Numbered from the stretch's first letter, positions 1 through 7,937 are shown. The stretch is 21,018 bases of DNA from an uncultured Butyrivibrio sp. (GCA_910577605.1 CAJTON010000037.1:1-21018); one strand, 5' to 3'. The notes: generated by a model not told the origin, from the letters alone. Made by a program: numbers and translations.

Positions 1-20
1 AGTTAATACTTGTAAAAGTT

Positions 21-93
<73 letters not shown>

Positions 94-104
94 CTTTGTT
101 TTGT

Positions 105-150
105 AAAAATCCTTGTAATTGCTTAATTGGTGGTAATTACAAGGGTTTTT
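105..150 (+). terminator. Rho-independent terminator of tRNA-Phe
   Basis: A perfect 10-bp stem CCTTGTAATT (111-120) / AATTACAAGG (135-144) with a 14-nt loop is extended by an A-rich left arm (105-110) pairing with a GTTTTT tail (145-150). The A tract upstream and T tract downstream would let it act in both directions. It sits 12 nt after the tRNA. Confidence 0.85.
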
Positions 151-220
151 CGTATATGCAGTACAATTTTGAAGGAAAAGATTAGGAAATATGGCAAATA
201 ATTTGAAAACAATCTGATAT

Positions 221-257
221 GGGATAAAGCGGGCGAAAGCCTCGTCTGCTTTATCCC
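221..257 (-). terminator. Hairpin after the XRE regulator gene
   Basis: An inverted repeat GGGATAAAGC (221-230) / GCTTTATCCC (248-257) encloses a smaller GGC-GAAA-GCC hairpin with a GNRA tetraloop (232-241). It lies 6 nt past the stop codon of the minus-strand regulator. The T run expected after it on the minus strand is weak (ATATCAGATTG, then TTTTC), so it may be a weak terminator or a 3' stabilising hairpin. Confidence 0.55.
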
Positions 258-263
258 GTGAAT

Positions 264-908
264 CTACGGACACATTCTGTCACTCATAAGAATCACCGAT
301 ATGTCATCAAATTTCTCTTTAGCGTAAAATTTTCCCGTTTTAATAGTCAGCTCATTCTGTGAGATTTCGGTTATTTCGCTTAAAAGATAGCTTTTGCCAC
401 CGAAATATGTGTTGCTTACATGAATTCTGCATTTGCCGCAGACAGGATTTGAAAGTGATAACCTCTGGTGTGTCCCATCTTTTTTGACAAGTATCCCGCC
501 CGAAAGCTTTTGAATATTCACAAAACCGAGGCGGTTATTTTTTACGAAGCAAAGCCATCGCTCAGAAACGCCTATTATTTCCGCATTGCGCAGAACGGAG
601 AATCTGAAACAGTTTACGGAAATATCGCAGATTTTACCGATATATTGTGTATAATCACATCGGGAATCGCTTGCCGGACCTTCGGTAAAATTATTGTTCA
701 AGTCAACCTTACAGTCATTTCTTACAAGATCGTCGAGATTAATGTCATAGAAGTCCGCGAGAGAAATCAATGTGTTCAGATCCGGAATCGCCTCGCCGCG
801 CTCCCATTTTGAAACTGCCTGACGGCTCACATTCAGTTCTTCGGAGAGCTGCTCCTGCGTCAGTCCGCTTTGTTTTCTCAGAATAGATAATTTTTTATGT
901 AGTAACAT
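264..908 (-). CDS. XRE-family helix-turn-helix transcriptional regulator
   Basis: A 214-residue probable DNA-binding regulator. Residues about 6-60 form a typical XRE/Cro-C1 HTH (KLSILRKQSGLTQEQLSEEL, then VSRQAVSKWERGEAIPDL and a third helix ending DDLV). The remaining ~150 residues, after an Asn-rich linker near 70-75, are predominantly beta-like (short hydrophobic strands alternating with Gly/Asn turns) and I do not recognise them; they could be a sensor or dimerisation domain. The ATG start has a good SD, AAGGAGCG (917-924), 8 nt upstream. It stands alone on the minus strand, divergent from the lipase operon, so it may regulate itself or that operon. The target is unknown. The HTH assignment is secure; the ligand is not known. 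Confidence 0.9.
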   Translation of the reverse strand: MLLHKKLSILRKQSGLTQEQLSEELNVSRQAVSKWERGEAIPDLNTLISLADFYDINLDDLVRNDCKVDLNNNFTEGPASDSRCDYTQYIGKICDISVNCFRFSVLRNAEIIGVSERWLCFVKNNRLGFVNIQKLSGGILVKKDGTHQRLSLSNPVCGKCRIHVSNTYFGGKSYLLSEITEISQNELTIKTGKFYAKEKFDDISVILMSDRMCP

Positions 909-937
909 ATATTACACGCTCCTTTGCTGTTTTTTAC

Positions 938-966
938 ATTATAATAATATAAGAAGCGGGAGAAAA
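938..966 (-). promoter_or_regulatory. Candidate promoter of the XRE regulator
   Basis: On the minus strand a perfect -10 box TATAAT (938-943) lies about 14 bp upstream of the SD. The -35 position at 17-bp spacing reads TTTTCT (961-966), a poor match to TTGACA. The -10 is convincing; the -35 is not, so activation or an extended contact may be needed. Confidence 0.4.
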
Positions 967-1244
967 AATCTGCATACGAAGGTCGGCATTGCGCTACTGT
1001 TGGTTGCATTCAATTTCTGAAAAAGCGCTGTCCGTGTCAAGATTTCTCCGGTTATGACATAAAACGGGAACTTTACGCAGAACCATTTGTCATAAGTAAA
1101 GGTGGAAAAATTACACAGCTGACCACCAGTGCAAAAGCTGTCAGGACCGTAATGACCAAGTCGATCGTTTTATATTGAAATCAATTATACAAGAGCATAA
1201 AGAAATTTACAATAAAAGCGGAAACCCATTATTATGACAGTGAT
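944..1244. other. Intergenic region with an unexplained open stretch
   Basis: This 300-base gap between the regulator and the lipase has no gene with a start and SD. One plus-strand frame stays open from 948 to 1175 (76 codons, stop TGA 1176-1178). Its last 40 codons read like protein (DIKRELYAEPFVISKGGKIT and onwards), but no ATG or SD precedes it. It could be a gene remnant or chance. No recognised RNA or repeat was seen. Confidence 0.3.
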
Positions 1245-1273
1245 TTGTAAAAGTCGTCTGCATATGTTAAAAT
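1245..1273 (+). promoter_or_regulatory. Sigma-A-type promoter for the patatin-decarboxylase genes
   Basis: TTGTAA (1245-1250) and TAAAAT (1268-1273) are separated by 17 bp, each with a few mismatches to TTGACA and TATAAT. The likely transcription start falls near 1280, about 20 nt before the SD GGGAGGAG (1300-1307). It is the only reasonable promoter-like pair just upstream of the lipase. Confidence 0.5.
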
Positions 1274-1311
1274 ATAGACGATAGATTTCAGACGGAAGCG
1301 GGAGGAGCGGC

Positions 1312-2235
1312 ATGAAAGATTTTTCTAAGAATGAATGGGGACTTGTTCTTGCGGGAGGCGGCGGTAAGGGCGCGTATCAGATCGGCGCGTTCAGAGCGCT
1401 AAGGGAGAAGGGCGTTGACGATTACATTACGGCGGTATCGGGCGTAAGCGTAGGCGCGCTGAATCTTGTTCTTTTTGCGTACAACGATCAGAAAATGGCT
1501 GAGGACGTATGGAAAAATATTTCGCCTAAACAGTTTCTTGAGGTCGATCCGGAGCTTATAGATTTTAAGGAAGGTCTTATGTCAAGGGACGGACTGACAG
1601 AAATTCTTGACAATTATATTGATATGGAAATAATCCGTAAGAACGAGCGCAGGCTTTATGTGACGCTTACCGAGGTAGACGCTCAGGGGAAAGCGCAGAG
1701 CGGACTGGCGAAATATTTTTCGCTGAATTATAAGGGAGATAAGCGAATACGCGATCTTTTGCTTGCGTCGTCCGCCCTGCCGATAATCTACGAGCCGGTA
1801 GAAATAGACGGCAAGCTTTATAAGGACGGCGGGCTCAAGGATAATCTGCCGATCACGCCGCTTTATGCGGAGGGATTACGGCATTTTATCGTTGTGGGGC
1901 TAAGCCCTGATACGAAAATAGATTATGACAGATTTCCCGGCGCGGAATTTGTTTTTATCAAGCCCGGCAAAAATATAGGCGGCTTCTGGGACGGAACGCT
2001 GGATTTTACCTCAGACGGCGCGCGTACTCGTATGGAAATAGGATATAAGGACGCGCTGCGCGCGTTGGAATTTTCCGACAAGGATATGGAGGACGAAAAT
2101 AACCGTATCATGTACGAGGCGAGCGAGGTCAACGATTATAACAATATCATCTTTGAGTACCGCAAGGGAAGGCTTGAGAAAGAAGTCGGAGACGAGATGG
2201 ACAAAATCAATAAGCTGATGGAGAAATATACTTGA
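1312..2235 (+). CDS. Patatin-like phospholipase family protein
   Basis: A 307-residue probable acyl hydrolase of the patatin/RssA-YchK type. The oxyanion-hole glycine loop is AGGGGKGAYQIGAF (residues 14-27). The nucleophile elbow is GVSVG (44-48, Ser46). The catalytic Asp is in DGG (172-174), completing the Ser-Asp dyad; the family block LLLASSALPIIYEPVEIDG just precedes it. No signal peptide or TM segment is seen, so it should be cytosolic or membrane-peripheral. The start ATG has SD GGGAGGAG (1300-1307). It ends 10 nt before the decarboxylase-fold gene, so the two are probably cotranscribed. Length and motifs fit bacterial patatin-like proteins; the physiological substrate cannot be read from sequence. 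Confidence 0.93.
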   Translation: MKDFSKNEWGLVLAGGGGKGAYQIGAFRALREKGVDDYITAVSGVSVGALNLVLFAYNDQKMAEDVWKNISPKQFLEVDPELIDFKEGLMSRDGLTEILDNYIDMEIIRKNERRLYVTLTEVDAQGKAQSGLAKYFSLNYKGDKRIRDLLLASSALPIIYEPVEIDGKLYKDGGLKDNLPITPLYAEGLRHFIVVGLSPDTKIDYDRFPGAEFVFIKPGKNIGGFWDGTLDFTSDGARTRMEIGYKDALRALEFSDKDMEDENNRIMYEASEVNDYNNIIFEYRKGRLEKEVGDEMDKINKLMEKYT

Positions 2236-2245
2236 GGATACGATT

Positions 2246-3667
2246 ATGGGCAGACTGATTGAGATGCTGCGGCAAAACAGCGAGTCGGGCAGATATCCGC
2301 TTCATATGCCCGGGCACAAGCGCGCTATGGAATGGAATATTAATCCTTACGCGTATGATATAACGGAAATATACGGTTTTGACGATCTGCACAAGCCGGA
2401 GGGCGTGCTTGCGGAACTTAACGGGCGTATTGCCGCGCGCTACGGCGCGGACGAAGCTTTTCTGACCGTGAACGGCAGTACGTCTGGCGTTATGACGGCT
2501 ATATCGGCGGCGGTAAGAGCGGGCGGTACTATACTGCTTGACAGGGGCAGTCACCGTTCGGCGTACAGCGCGGTTTTTCTAAGAAGATTGTGCGCCGAAT
2601 ATATTTATCCTCGCGTTGACATAAAAACGGGGATAAATATGGGTTATACGGCGGACGACGTGGATGGAATGCTGCGCGAAAATCCTCGCGTTGAGGCGGT
2701 TTTTGTCACTTCGCCCACCTATGAGGGCGTTATTTTGGACATTGCCGGAATTGCCGGGGCAGTTCACGTGCGCGGCATACCGTTGATCGTTGACGCGGCG
2801 CATGGAGCGCATTTGGGGCACGGAGCCGGATTTTTGGACAATCCGCTTAAACAGGGCGCGGACATTGTAATAATGAGTCTGCACAAAACGCTGCCCGCTT
2901 TTACTCAGACTGCGGTCATATGCGTAAAAGGCGGACGGATAAAGTCAGAGGAGATCCGGCGCTACTTTAATATGTATGTTAGTACAAGCCCGTCGTATCT
3001 TCTCATGGCTTCGGCGGAGCGCTGCATGGATTTTCTTGATTCCGAAGGCGCTGCGGCGTTTGAAAAATACCGCGCGCTGCTTGAAAACTTCCGCGGCAGG
3101 TGCGAAAAGCTCAGACATCTTTATCTGTGGAAATACGACGGAGCGTACGATAACGGAAAGATTACAGTATGCACTGACAGAAGCGGCATTTCGGGACCGG
3201 AGCTTGCAAAGCTTATGCGGACCCGTTACAGGCTTGAGCCGGAGCTTGTTTCAGAGAGATATGTGCTTTTGATGACCTCTTGCATGGACGGGGAAGAGTG
3301 CTACGAAAGACTCTGGAACGCGTTAAGCGAAATTGATTCCGAATGCTTGGGCGCGGTTTCGGAAGACTGCGTGATAGCCGCAGATTGGGAGCGCGCCGAG
3401 AAAATCTGCGACGCGTGGGAAACCGAGGGCGTTTGCTGCGGCGAGGCAGCGATTGACAGGGCGGTTGGAGAAGTGGCGGCGGATTACATATACGCATATC
3501 CGCCGGGAATCCCGTGGATCGTTCCGGGAGAACGGATCACGGAAGATATCGTGCGCAGGATACGGAAATATATGGGCTGTAATATGGAAATAAGAGGACT
3601 TACGGATTCAGGCGGCATTAAAATATGCGAAGCACTACATAAAACAGCCGGCGGTTCCGATATATAA
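2246..3667 (+). CDS. Short PLP-dependent Orn/Lys/Arg decarboxylase-family protein (YaaO/SpeA type)
   Basis: A 473-residue fold-type I PLP enzyme of the group III amino-acid decarboxylase family. Visible motifs are PLHMPGHKR (18-26), FLTVNGSTSGV (72-82), the cofactor-binding VDAAHGAHLGHG (182-193, Asp183 for the pyridine nitrogen) and the Schiff-base lysine in MSLHKTLPAFTQ (Lys214). At the C-terminus, YPPGIPWIVPGERI is typical of the family. It lacks the N-terminal response-regulator-like wing domain of the large inducible E. coli decarboxylases and matches the short Firmicutes form. Arginine or lysine decarboxylation in polyamine synthesis is likely, but substrate cannot be decided. The B. 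subtilis counterpart yaaO lies close to yaaR-holB, as here, though tmk and yaaQ are absent. Confidence 0.92.
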   Translation: MGRLIEMLRQNSESGRYPLHMPGHKRAMEWNINPYAYDITEIYGFDDLHKPEGVLAELNGRIAARYGADEAFLTVNGSTSGVMTAISAAVRAGGTILLDRGSHRSAYSAVFLRRLCAEYIYPRVDIKTGINMGYTADDVDGMLRENPRVEAVFVTSPTYEGVILDIAGIAGAVHVRGIPLIVDAAHGAHLGHGAGFLDNPLKQGADIVIMSLHKTLPAFTQTAVICVKGGRIKSEEIRRYFNMYVSTSPSYLLMASAERCMDFLDSEGAAAFEKYRALLENFRGRCEKLRHLYLWKYDGAYDNGKITVCTDRSGISGPELAKLMRTRYRLEPELVSERYVLLMTSCMDGEECYERLWNALSEIDSECLGAVSEDCVIAADWERAEKICDAWETEGVCCGEAAIDRAVGEVAADYIYAYPPGIPWIVPGERITEDIVRRIRKYMGCNMEIRGLTDSGGIKICEALHKTAGGSDI

Positions 3668-3669
3668 TA
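3656..3669 (+). promoter_or_regulatory. Sigma-28-like -10 sequence ahead of yaaR
   Basis: TCCGATAT (3656-3663), at the stop codon of the decarboxylase gene, differs by one base from the flagellar -10 consensus GCCGATAA/T. The 13 bases CCGATATATAATA are identical to those in the flagellin promoter at 16563. The -35 side is poor: a TAAA lies only 12 bp upstream instead of about 15. It is weak on its own. Confidence 0.25.
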
Positions 3670-3774
3670 GAAGCCGTTCTTTTTCGCTGATAAAATTTCC
3701 AACGGTTCAAAACGGCGTATGTACTAGGCAAACAACGAAAAATGTGATAAACTTATATATCAGGGAGGCGTACT

Positions 3775-4215
3775 ATGGCAATAAAAGTTAATGAGGTATC
3801 AAACGCGGCGCCGGTGGAGAATAAAACGACCGCAAAGCAGACGGACGGCTCCTTTAAGTTCATGCTCGTCAGCAATATAGAAGAGAAGGACCTGCAGAAT
3901 AAGCTCGGCTCGCTTATGGACCAGATCACAGAACAGGGAGAGCGCATAGCCAAGCATATGGACGTAGCGGACATGAAAAAATACCGCTCTCTTGTGAAGG
4001 AGTTTATGAATGAGGTCGTGACGCATTCCCATGAATTTTCGAGAGAAAATTTCCTTGACAGGAGGGGAAGGCACCGTGTGTACGGAATAGTAAGGCTTGT
4101 TGATAAGAATCTTGACGATCTGGCGCAGGAGCTTGTAAAGGATGAGAAGGACAATTTATCGGTGCTCAACAAGGTTGACGAGATAAGAGGACTGCTTTTG
4201 GATATTGTAGCGTAG
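3775..4215 (+). CDS. yaaR: YaaR family protein (DUF327)
   Basis: A 146-residue soluble helical protein of the DUF327/YaaR family. The signature region is YRSLVKEFMNEVVTHSHEFS, then DRRGRHRVYGIVRLVDKNLD, ending KVDEIRGLLLDIVA. Residues 1-25 are polar and probably disordered. The start ATG follows SD GGGAGG with a CGTACT spacer, the same GGAGG-x-CGTACT-ATG arrangement as the next gene. It sits directly before holB, as in Bacillus. Function is not established; conservation of position next to holB and ricT is the main clue. The upstream gap (3668-3774) holds a possible sigma-28-like sequence but no strong sigma-A promoter. Confidence 0.9.
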   Translation: MAIKVNEVSNAAPVENKTTAKQTDGSFKFMLVSNIEEKDLQNKLGSLMDQITEQGERIAKHMDVADMKKYRSLVKEFMNEVVTHSHEFSRENFLDRRGRHRVYGIVRLVDKNLDDLAQELVKDEKDNLSVLNKVDEIRGLLLDIVA

Positions 4216-4247
4216 CTTTTGGACGGATTGATGCGGAGGTGCGTACT

Positions 4248-5237
4248 ATGTCAATGTACAACAAAATACTTGGACATGAAAATATAATAAGCCAGCTTAA
4301 AGGCGCGGTCGCCAATAAAAGAGTGAATCACGCGTATATATTCAACGGTGAGGACGGCTCCGGCAAGACATTGGCGGCTAAAGCGTTTGCGGAGGCTCTT
4401 TTGTGTGAAAAGGGCGGTGAAGAAGGCTGCGGTGAATGTCATTTCTGCAGACAGACCATGTCCGAGAATAATCCCGACCTTGTGTGGGTAAGGCATGAGA
4501 AGCCCGCAAGCATCGGAGTTGACGACGTCAGGATGCAGCTTGTCGAGGATATTCAGATAAAGCCGTATAACGGTAAATATAAGGTATATATAATAGATGA
4601 AGCGGAGAAACTCACGCCGCAGGCGCAGAACGCGATCCTCAAGACGATTGAGGAGCCGCCTTCGTACGGCGTCATTATTTTCCTGACCAATAACGACGAA
4701 ATTTTTCTGCCCACTATAATCTCCAGATGCATTGTCCTTAATTTCAGACCTCTGAGGGATAACGCAATAATGGAATATCTTATCAAGGAGTATAAGATTC
4801 CGGAGTACGAAGCCAAAATGTGCGCTGCATACTCTCAGGGCCGCATAGGCAAGGCGGTGAACCTTGTTAATTCCGGCGATTTTTCCAAAATAAAGGACGA
4901 AGCGGTAAATCTTGTTAAAAATGTTTATAATTACGATATCGCGGACCTTATTGACGCGATCAGACGCGTGTCCGAGTACAAAATAAGTATTGCGGATTAT
5001 ATTGACATAATACAGATGTGGTACAGGGATGTTCTTTTGTTCAAGGTAACCAAGGACGCCAACAATCTCATTTTTTCGGATGAGATAAATGCGATAAGGA
5101 AAGCGGCGAGCAGAAGCTCCTACGAGGGTATCGAGAACATTATGAGGGGCTGCGAGATCGCCAAGACGCGCCTTAAAGCCAATGTCAGCTTTGAACTGGC
5201 GATGGAGCTTATGCTTTTGAATATTAAGGAGAATTAA
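4248..5237 (+). CDS. holB: DNA polymerase III subunit delta prime
   Basis: A 329-residue clamp-loader subunit of the AAA+ family, which helps load the beta sliding clamp. The Walker A is intact (GEDGSGKT, 34-41). A zinc-binding Cys cluster CGECHFC (C61, C64, C67, with C53 nearby) follows. Then come Walker B/DEAE (YIIDEAEKL, Asp117-Glu120), sensor-like FLTNND, and the SRC motif (159-161) used for interaction with a neighbouring ATPase. The start chosen is ATG 4248, with GGAGG (4235-4239) 8 nt upstream. A GTG three codons earlier overlaps the SD region and is less likely. It is followed 1 nt later by ricT, in an operon with yaaR. An intact P-loop and Cys cluster also occur in DnaX (tau/gamma), but the length and position favour HolB. 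Confidence 0.93.
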   Translation: MSMYNKILGHENIISQLKGAVANKRVNHAYIFNGEDGSGKTLAAKAFAEALLCEKGGEEGCGECHFCRQTMSENNPDLVWVRHEKPASIGVDDVRMQLVEDIQIKPYNGKYKVYIIDEAEKLTPQAQNAILKTIEEPPSYGVIIFLTNNDEIFLPTIISRCIVLNFRPLRDNAIMEYLIKEYKIPEYEAKMCAAYSQGRIGKAVNLVNSGDFSKIKDEAVNLVKNVYNYDIADLIDAIRRVSEYKISIADYIDIIQMWYRDVLLFKVTKDANNLIFSDEINAIRKAASRSSYEGIENIMRGCEIAKTRLKANVSFELAMELMLLNIKEN

Positions 5238-5238
5238 A

Positions 5239-6156
5239 ATGATAAAGGTTATAGGAGTAAGATTCAGACAGGCGGGAAAGGTTTACTTTTTCGATCCTCT
5301 GGATATGGATATAGAAAAAGGACAGCATGTTATCGTTGAAACTGCCAGAGGAATCGAGTACGGCAGCGTTGTGCTAGGAATGCGCGAGGTTGAGGACGAT
5401 AAGGTGGTACTGCCGCTTAAACCCGTGATCCGTATAGCGACCGCTGAGGACGACGCCAGGGAGCAGGGAAACAGGGACAAAGAGAAGGAAGCGTATAAAA
5501 TATGTCTTGAAAAGATACAGAAGCACGGGCTTGAAATGAAGCTTATAGACGCGGAGTATACTTTTGACAACAATAAGGTTTTATTTTATTTTACCGCGGA
5601 CGGGAGGATCGACTTCCGTGAGCTTGTAAAAGATCTTGCGTCGGTTTTCAGGACAAGGATAGAGCTGAGACAGATAGGCGTCAGGGACGAAACTAAGATT
5701 CGCGGCGGACTTGGAATATGCGGACGCGAGCTTTGCTGTAAATCATATCTTTCGGAGTTCGCTCCGGTGTCGATAAAAATGGCTAAGGATCAGAATCTTT
5801 CGCTTAATCCTACTAAGATCTCGGGCGTATGCGGGCGCTTGATGTGCTGTCTTAAAAACGAAGAGGACACATATGAGTACCTTAACAGCAATCTTCCCGA
5901 CGTAGGGGACCGCGTGACGACCGCCGACGGTCTGTCGGGTGAGGTCACAAGCGTGAACGTGCTCCGTCAGCTTGTAAAGGTGATAGTCAATGTCGGCAAG
6001 GACGAGAAGGATATCAAGGAATACAAGATCGCGGATATTAAATTCAAGCCCAAAAGACGCAGGAACAGCAATAAGGACGATATTTCGGACGCCGATGTAA
6101 GAGCGCTTGAGGAGCTTGAGCGCAGGGAAGGGAAGTCAAAACTTGATGACAATTGA
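5239..6156 (+). CDS. ricT: RicT/PSP1 family protein (YaaT)
   Basis: A 305-residue PSP1-domain protein. In B. subtilis RicT (YaaT) forms a complex with RicA and RicF that carries [4Fe-4S] clusters and promotes RNase Y-dependent mRNA processing, competence, sporulation and biofilm control. The N-terminal part starts VIGVRFRQAGKVYFFDP. The PSP1 core carries two Cys motifs, CGRELCC (Cys161, 166, 167) and CGRLMCC (Cys198, 203, 204), which match the cluster ligands known in the family. The basic, Lys-rich tail is low in complexity. The gene starts 1 nt after the holB stop with SD AAGGAG (5226-5231), so it is translationally linked to holB. RicA and RicF are not in this window. Confidence 0.94.
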   Translation: MIKVIGVRFRQAGKVYFFDPLDMDIEKGQHVIVETARGIEYGSVVLGMREVEDDKVVLPLKPVIRIATAEDDAREQGNRDKEKEAYKICLEKIQKHGLEMKLIDAEYTFDNNKVLFYFTADGRIDFRELVKDLASVFRTRIELRQIGVRDETKIRGGLGICGRELCCKSYLSEFAPVSIKMAKDQNLSLNPTKISGVCGRLMCCLKNEEDTYEYLNSNLPDVGDRVTTADGLSGEVTSVNVLRQLVKVIVNVGKDEKDIKEYKIADIKFKPKRRRNSNKDDISDADVRALEELERREGKSKLDDN

Positions 6157-6883
6157 CCTAAAGCCGGAGGAAAGGCTTGACGATCTTATGCGCAACGGAT
6201 ATAAGCTGATTCAGAATACCCGTATATTCTGTTTCGGAATGGATGCTGTGCTGCTGTGCTCGTTCTGTCGTGTGGAGGAGGGCGAGAGCGTTCTCGACAT
6301 GTGCAGCGGCAATGGGGTGATTCCCGTTCTGCTTAAAGGAAGGACGCGCGGAAAGCATTTTACCGGACTTGAAATTCAGGAAATAAATGTCGATATGGCG
6401 CGGCGCAGCGTGCGCTATAACGGGATCGAACAGGACGTGGATATTGTATGCGGAGATGTTAAGGAGGCTTCTGCCATTTTCGGGGGAGCTTCTTTTGACG
6501 TGGTGACGGTCAACCCGCCTTACATGAACGAGAACCACGGGCTGAAAAATCCGGACAGCCATAAGGCGATAGCAAGGCACGAAATTCTGTGCACCCTTGA
6601 AGATGTGATACGGGAGGCTTCAAAAGTTTTGAAACCGTCAGGGCGCTTTTATATGGTTCACAGACCGCAGAGGCTTACGGAAATATTTGCTCTTATGCAG
6701 AAATACCGCATGGAACCCAAAAGAATGCGGATGGTGTATCCTTTTAAGGACAGAGAGGCAAATATGGTGCTTGTGGAGGGAATACGCGGCGCGAGACCAA
6801 TGCTCAGGACGGAACCGCCGCTTATAATTTACGAGGAGACAGGTGTGTATACCGAAGAGGTGCGCAGGCTTTATGATGATTGA
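6146..6883 (+). CDS. tRNA1(Val) (adenine37-N6)-methyltransferase-like protein (YabB/TrmN6)
   Basis: A 245-residue class I SAM-dependent methyltransferase. Residues 1-35 carry the family opening (ERLDDLMRNGYKLIQN, FCFGMDAVLL). The SAM site is DMCSGNGVIPVLL (51-63), with acidic motif II GLEIQE (74-79). The N6-adenine catalytic motif NPPY is at 123-126. E. coli TrmN6 methylates A37 of tRNA1(Val); the substrate of the Firmicutes YabB branch is inferred by similarity. The start at ATG 6146 overlaps the ricT stop by 11 nt. Longer frames reading into ricT exist but lack support. It precedes rsmI, matching the B. subtilis yabB-yazA-yabC order with yazA missing. Confidence 0.88.
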   Translation: MTIDLKPEERLDDLMRNGYKLIQNTRIFCFGMDAVLLCSFCRVEEGESVLDMCSGNGVIPVLLKGRTRGKHFTGLEIQEINVDMARRSVRYNGIEQDVDIVCGDVKEASAIFGGASFDVVTVNPPYMNENHGLKNPDSHKAIARHEILCTLEDVIREASKVLKPSGRFYMVHRPQRLTEIFALMQKYRMEPKRMRMVYPFKDREANMVLVEGIRGARPMLRTEPPLIIYEETGVYTEEVRRLYDD

Positions 6884-6907
6884 CAGAAGGCAAAGGAGTT
6901 TAAAAAT

Positions 6908-7750
6908 ATGACGGCAGGAAAGCTGTACCTATGCGCTACGCCTATCGGTAATCTTGAGGATATGCCTGTGCGCTCGGTCAGGATTATGAAAGAAGCCGAC
7001 GTTATAGCGGCTGAGGATACGAGAAACAGCATAAAGCTTCTTAATCATTTTGAGATAAAAACCCCGATGACAAGTTACCATGAGTACAACAAAGTGGATA
7101 AAGCTGCAGTTCTTGTGGATAAGATGCTCGCGGGACAGACGGTAGCGTTGATAACTGACGCCGGAACGCCCGGAATATCCGATCCCGGAGAGGAGCTTGT
7201 CCGTCAGGCGGCAGCGGCGGGGATAGAGATCATTTCCGTTCCCGGACCCGCGGCGTGCATAAACGCTCTTATAATATCGGGACTTCCGACAAGGCGTTTT
7301 GTTTTTGAGGCTTTTCTTCCCGCGGACAAAAAAGAGCGTCAGGCGGTGCTTGAGGAGCTTGAACGCGAAACCCGTACCATGATAATATACGAAGCGCCCC
7401 ACCGTCTTTTAAGGACGCTGACGGAACTTGAGAGCCGCCTCGGAGGTTCTCGCCGGGCGGCGGTATGCAAGGAGCTTACTAAGAAGCACGAAACCGTGTA
7501 CAGGGCTACGCTCTCAAACGCGGTGCGCTATTACACGGACAACGAACCGAGGGGCGAGTATGTGCTTGTTATCGAAGGGCTGGACAGGCAGGAGATCGTC
7601 CGCCAAAAACAAGAAAAATGGCAGGAGATGAGCGTTGAGGAGCATCTTGCGCTCTATGTGGAGCAGGGTATAGACCGTAAGGATGCCATTAAGCTTGTTG
7701 CAAAGGACAGGGGTGTCCCCAAAAGAGAAATCTATAATATGACACTTTAA
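6908..7750 (+). CDS. rsmI: 16S rRNA (cytidine1402-2'-O)-methyltransferase RsmI
   Basis: A 280-residue tetrapyrrole-methylase-fold enzyme that methylates the 2'-O of C1402 in 16S rRNA. Motifs are TPIGNLEDM (11-19), AAEDTRNSIKLLNHF (34-48), the glycine-rich ITDAGTPGISDPG (82-94), VPGPAA (111-116) and the family-typical GLPTRRFVFEAFLP. Near the C-terminus is the KDRGVPKREIYN block. Its start has SD AAAGGAG (6892-6898). It is the last gene of the yaaR-holB-ricT-yabB run, and the terminator follows within 45 nt. Length is normal for the family. Confidence 0.95.
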   Translation: MTAGKLYLCATPIGNLEDMPVRSVRIMKEADVIAAEDTRNSIKLLNHFEIKTPMTSYHEYNKVDKAAVLVDKMLAGQTVALITDAGTPGISDPGEELVRQAAAAGIEIISVPGPAACINALIISGLPTRRFVFEAFLPADKKERQAVLEELERETRTMIIYEAPHRLLRTLTELESRLGGSRRAAVCKELTKKHETVYRATLSNAVRYYTDNEPRGEYVLVIEGLDRQEIVRQKQEKWQEMSVEEHLALYVEQGIDRKDAIKLVAKDRGVPKREIYNMTL

Positions 7751-7791
7751 TTGATTAAATTTCTATAACCAAAATAAAGAATATATAAATT

Positions 7792-7836
7792 ACGCCGAAT
7801 CTATTGACATCAGCCAGATTTGGCGTTATTTTTATT
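7792..7836 (+). terminator. Rho-independent terminator after rsmI
   Basis: An 11-bp stem ACGCCGAATCT (7792-7802) / AGATTTGGCGT (7816-7826), with one G-T pair and a 13-nt loop, is followed by the T-rich run TTATTTTTATT (7826-7836). It lies about 42 nt past the rsmI stop. The loop contains TTGACA, a -35-like box for the next operon, so terminator and downstream leader overlap. Confidence 0.75.
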
Positions 7837-7937
7837 GCACATCTGAATCATTCTTCTGCGATTTCATCGCACTCAAACGTATCGATACAATTCGGATTAT
7901 TCTCATTGATGATTATTTTCAACGGAGGTGGTAACAT
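7804..7937 (+). promoter_or_regulatory. Leader A: promoter-like TTGACA plus structured leader before the surface cassette
   Basis: A 134-nt gene-free leader. It opens with TTGACA (7804-7809), and TATTTT lies 17 bp further (7827-7832), after an AT-rich stretch. It contains the GCCA...TTGGCGTTA element, a 6-bp triloop hairpin TGCGAT-TTC-ATCGCA (7857-7871), a perfect palindrome GTATCGATAC (7879-7888) and a 9/10 direct repeat GATTATTCTC/GATTATTTTC (7895 and 7911). It ends in SD GGAGGTGG (7924-7931) and six bases before ATT. The same landmarks occur in the same order before the Tad operon at 18855. I do not recognise a known riboswitch. The 63-codon frame from 7804 runs through the SD and is probably not a gene. 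Confidence 0.5.

Noticed and set aside
468..812. Open plus-strand frame opposite the XRE regulator
   Set aside because: It lies wholly antisense to a clear HTH gene, has no SD, and its protein is not family-like.
2207..2884. Minus-strand frames opposite the decarboxylase gene
   Set aside because: They have no SD and lie antisense to a gene with complete PLP-enzyme motifs.
3668..3774. Terminator after the decarboxylase gene
   Set aside because: CCGTT (3673 region) and AACGG can pair, but the loop exceeds 20 nt and no T run follows the right arm.
7428..7631. 67-codon frame within rsmI
   Set aside because: Shadow frame rich in Arg/Ser inside a clear RsmI gene.
7804..7937. Known riboswitch (c-di-GMP or similar) in the leaders
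   Set aside because: None of the hallmark c-di-GMP-I segments (GCACAGGGCAAACC, GCAAAGCC) is present in either leader, and no other class was recognised.
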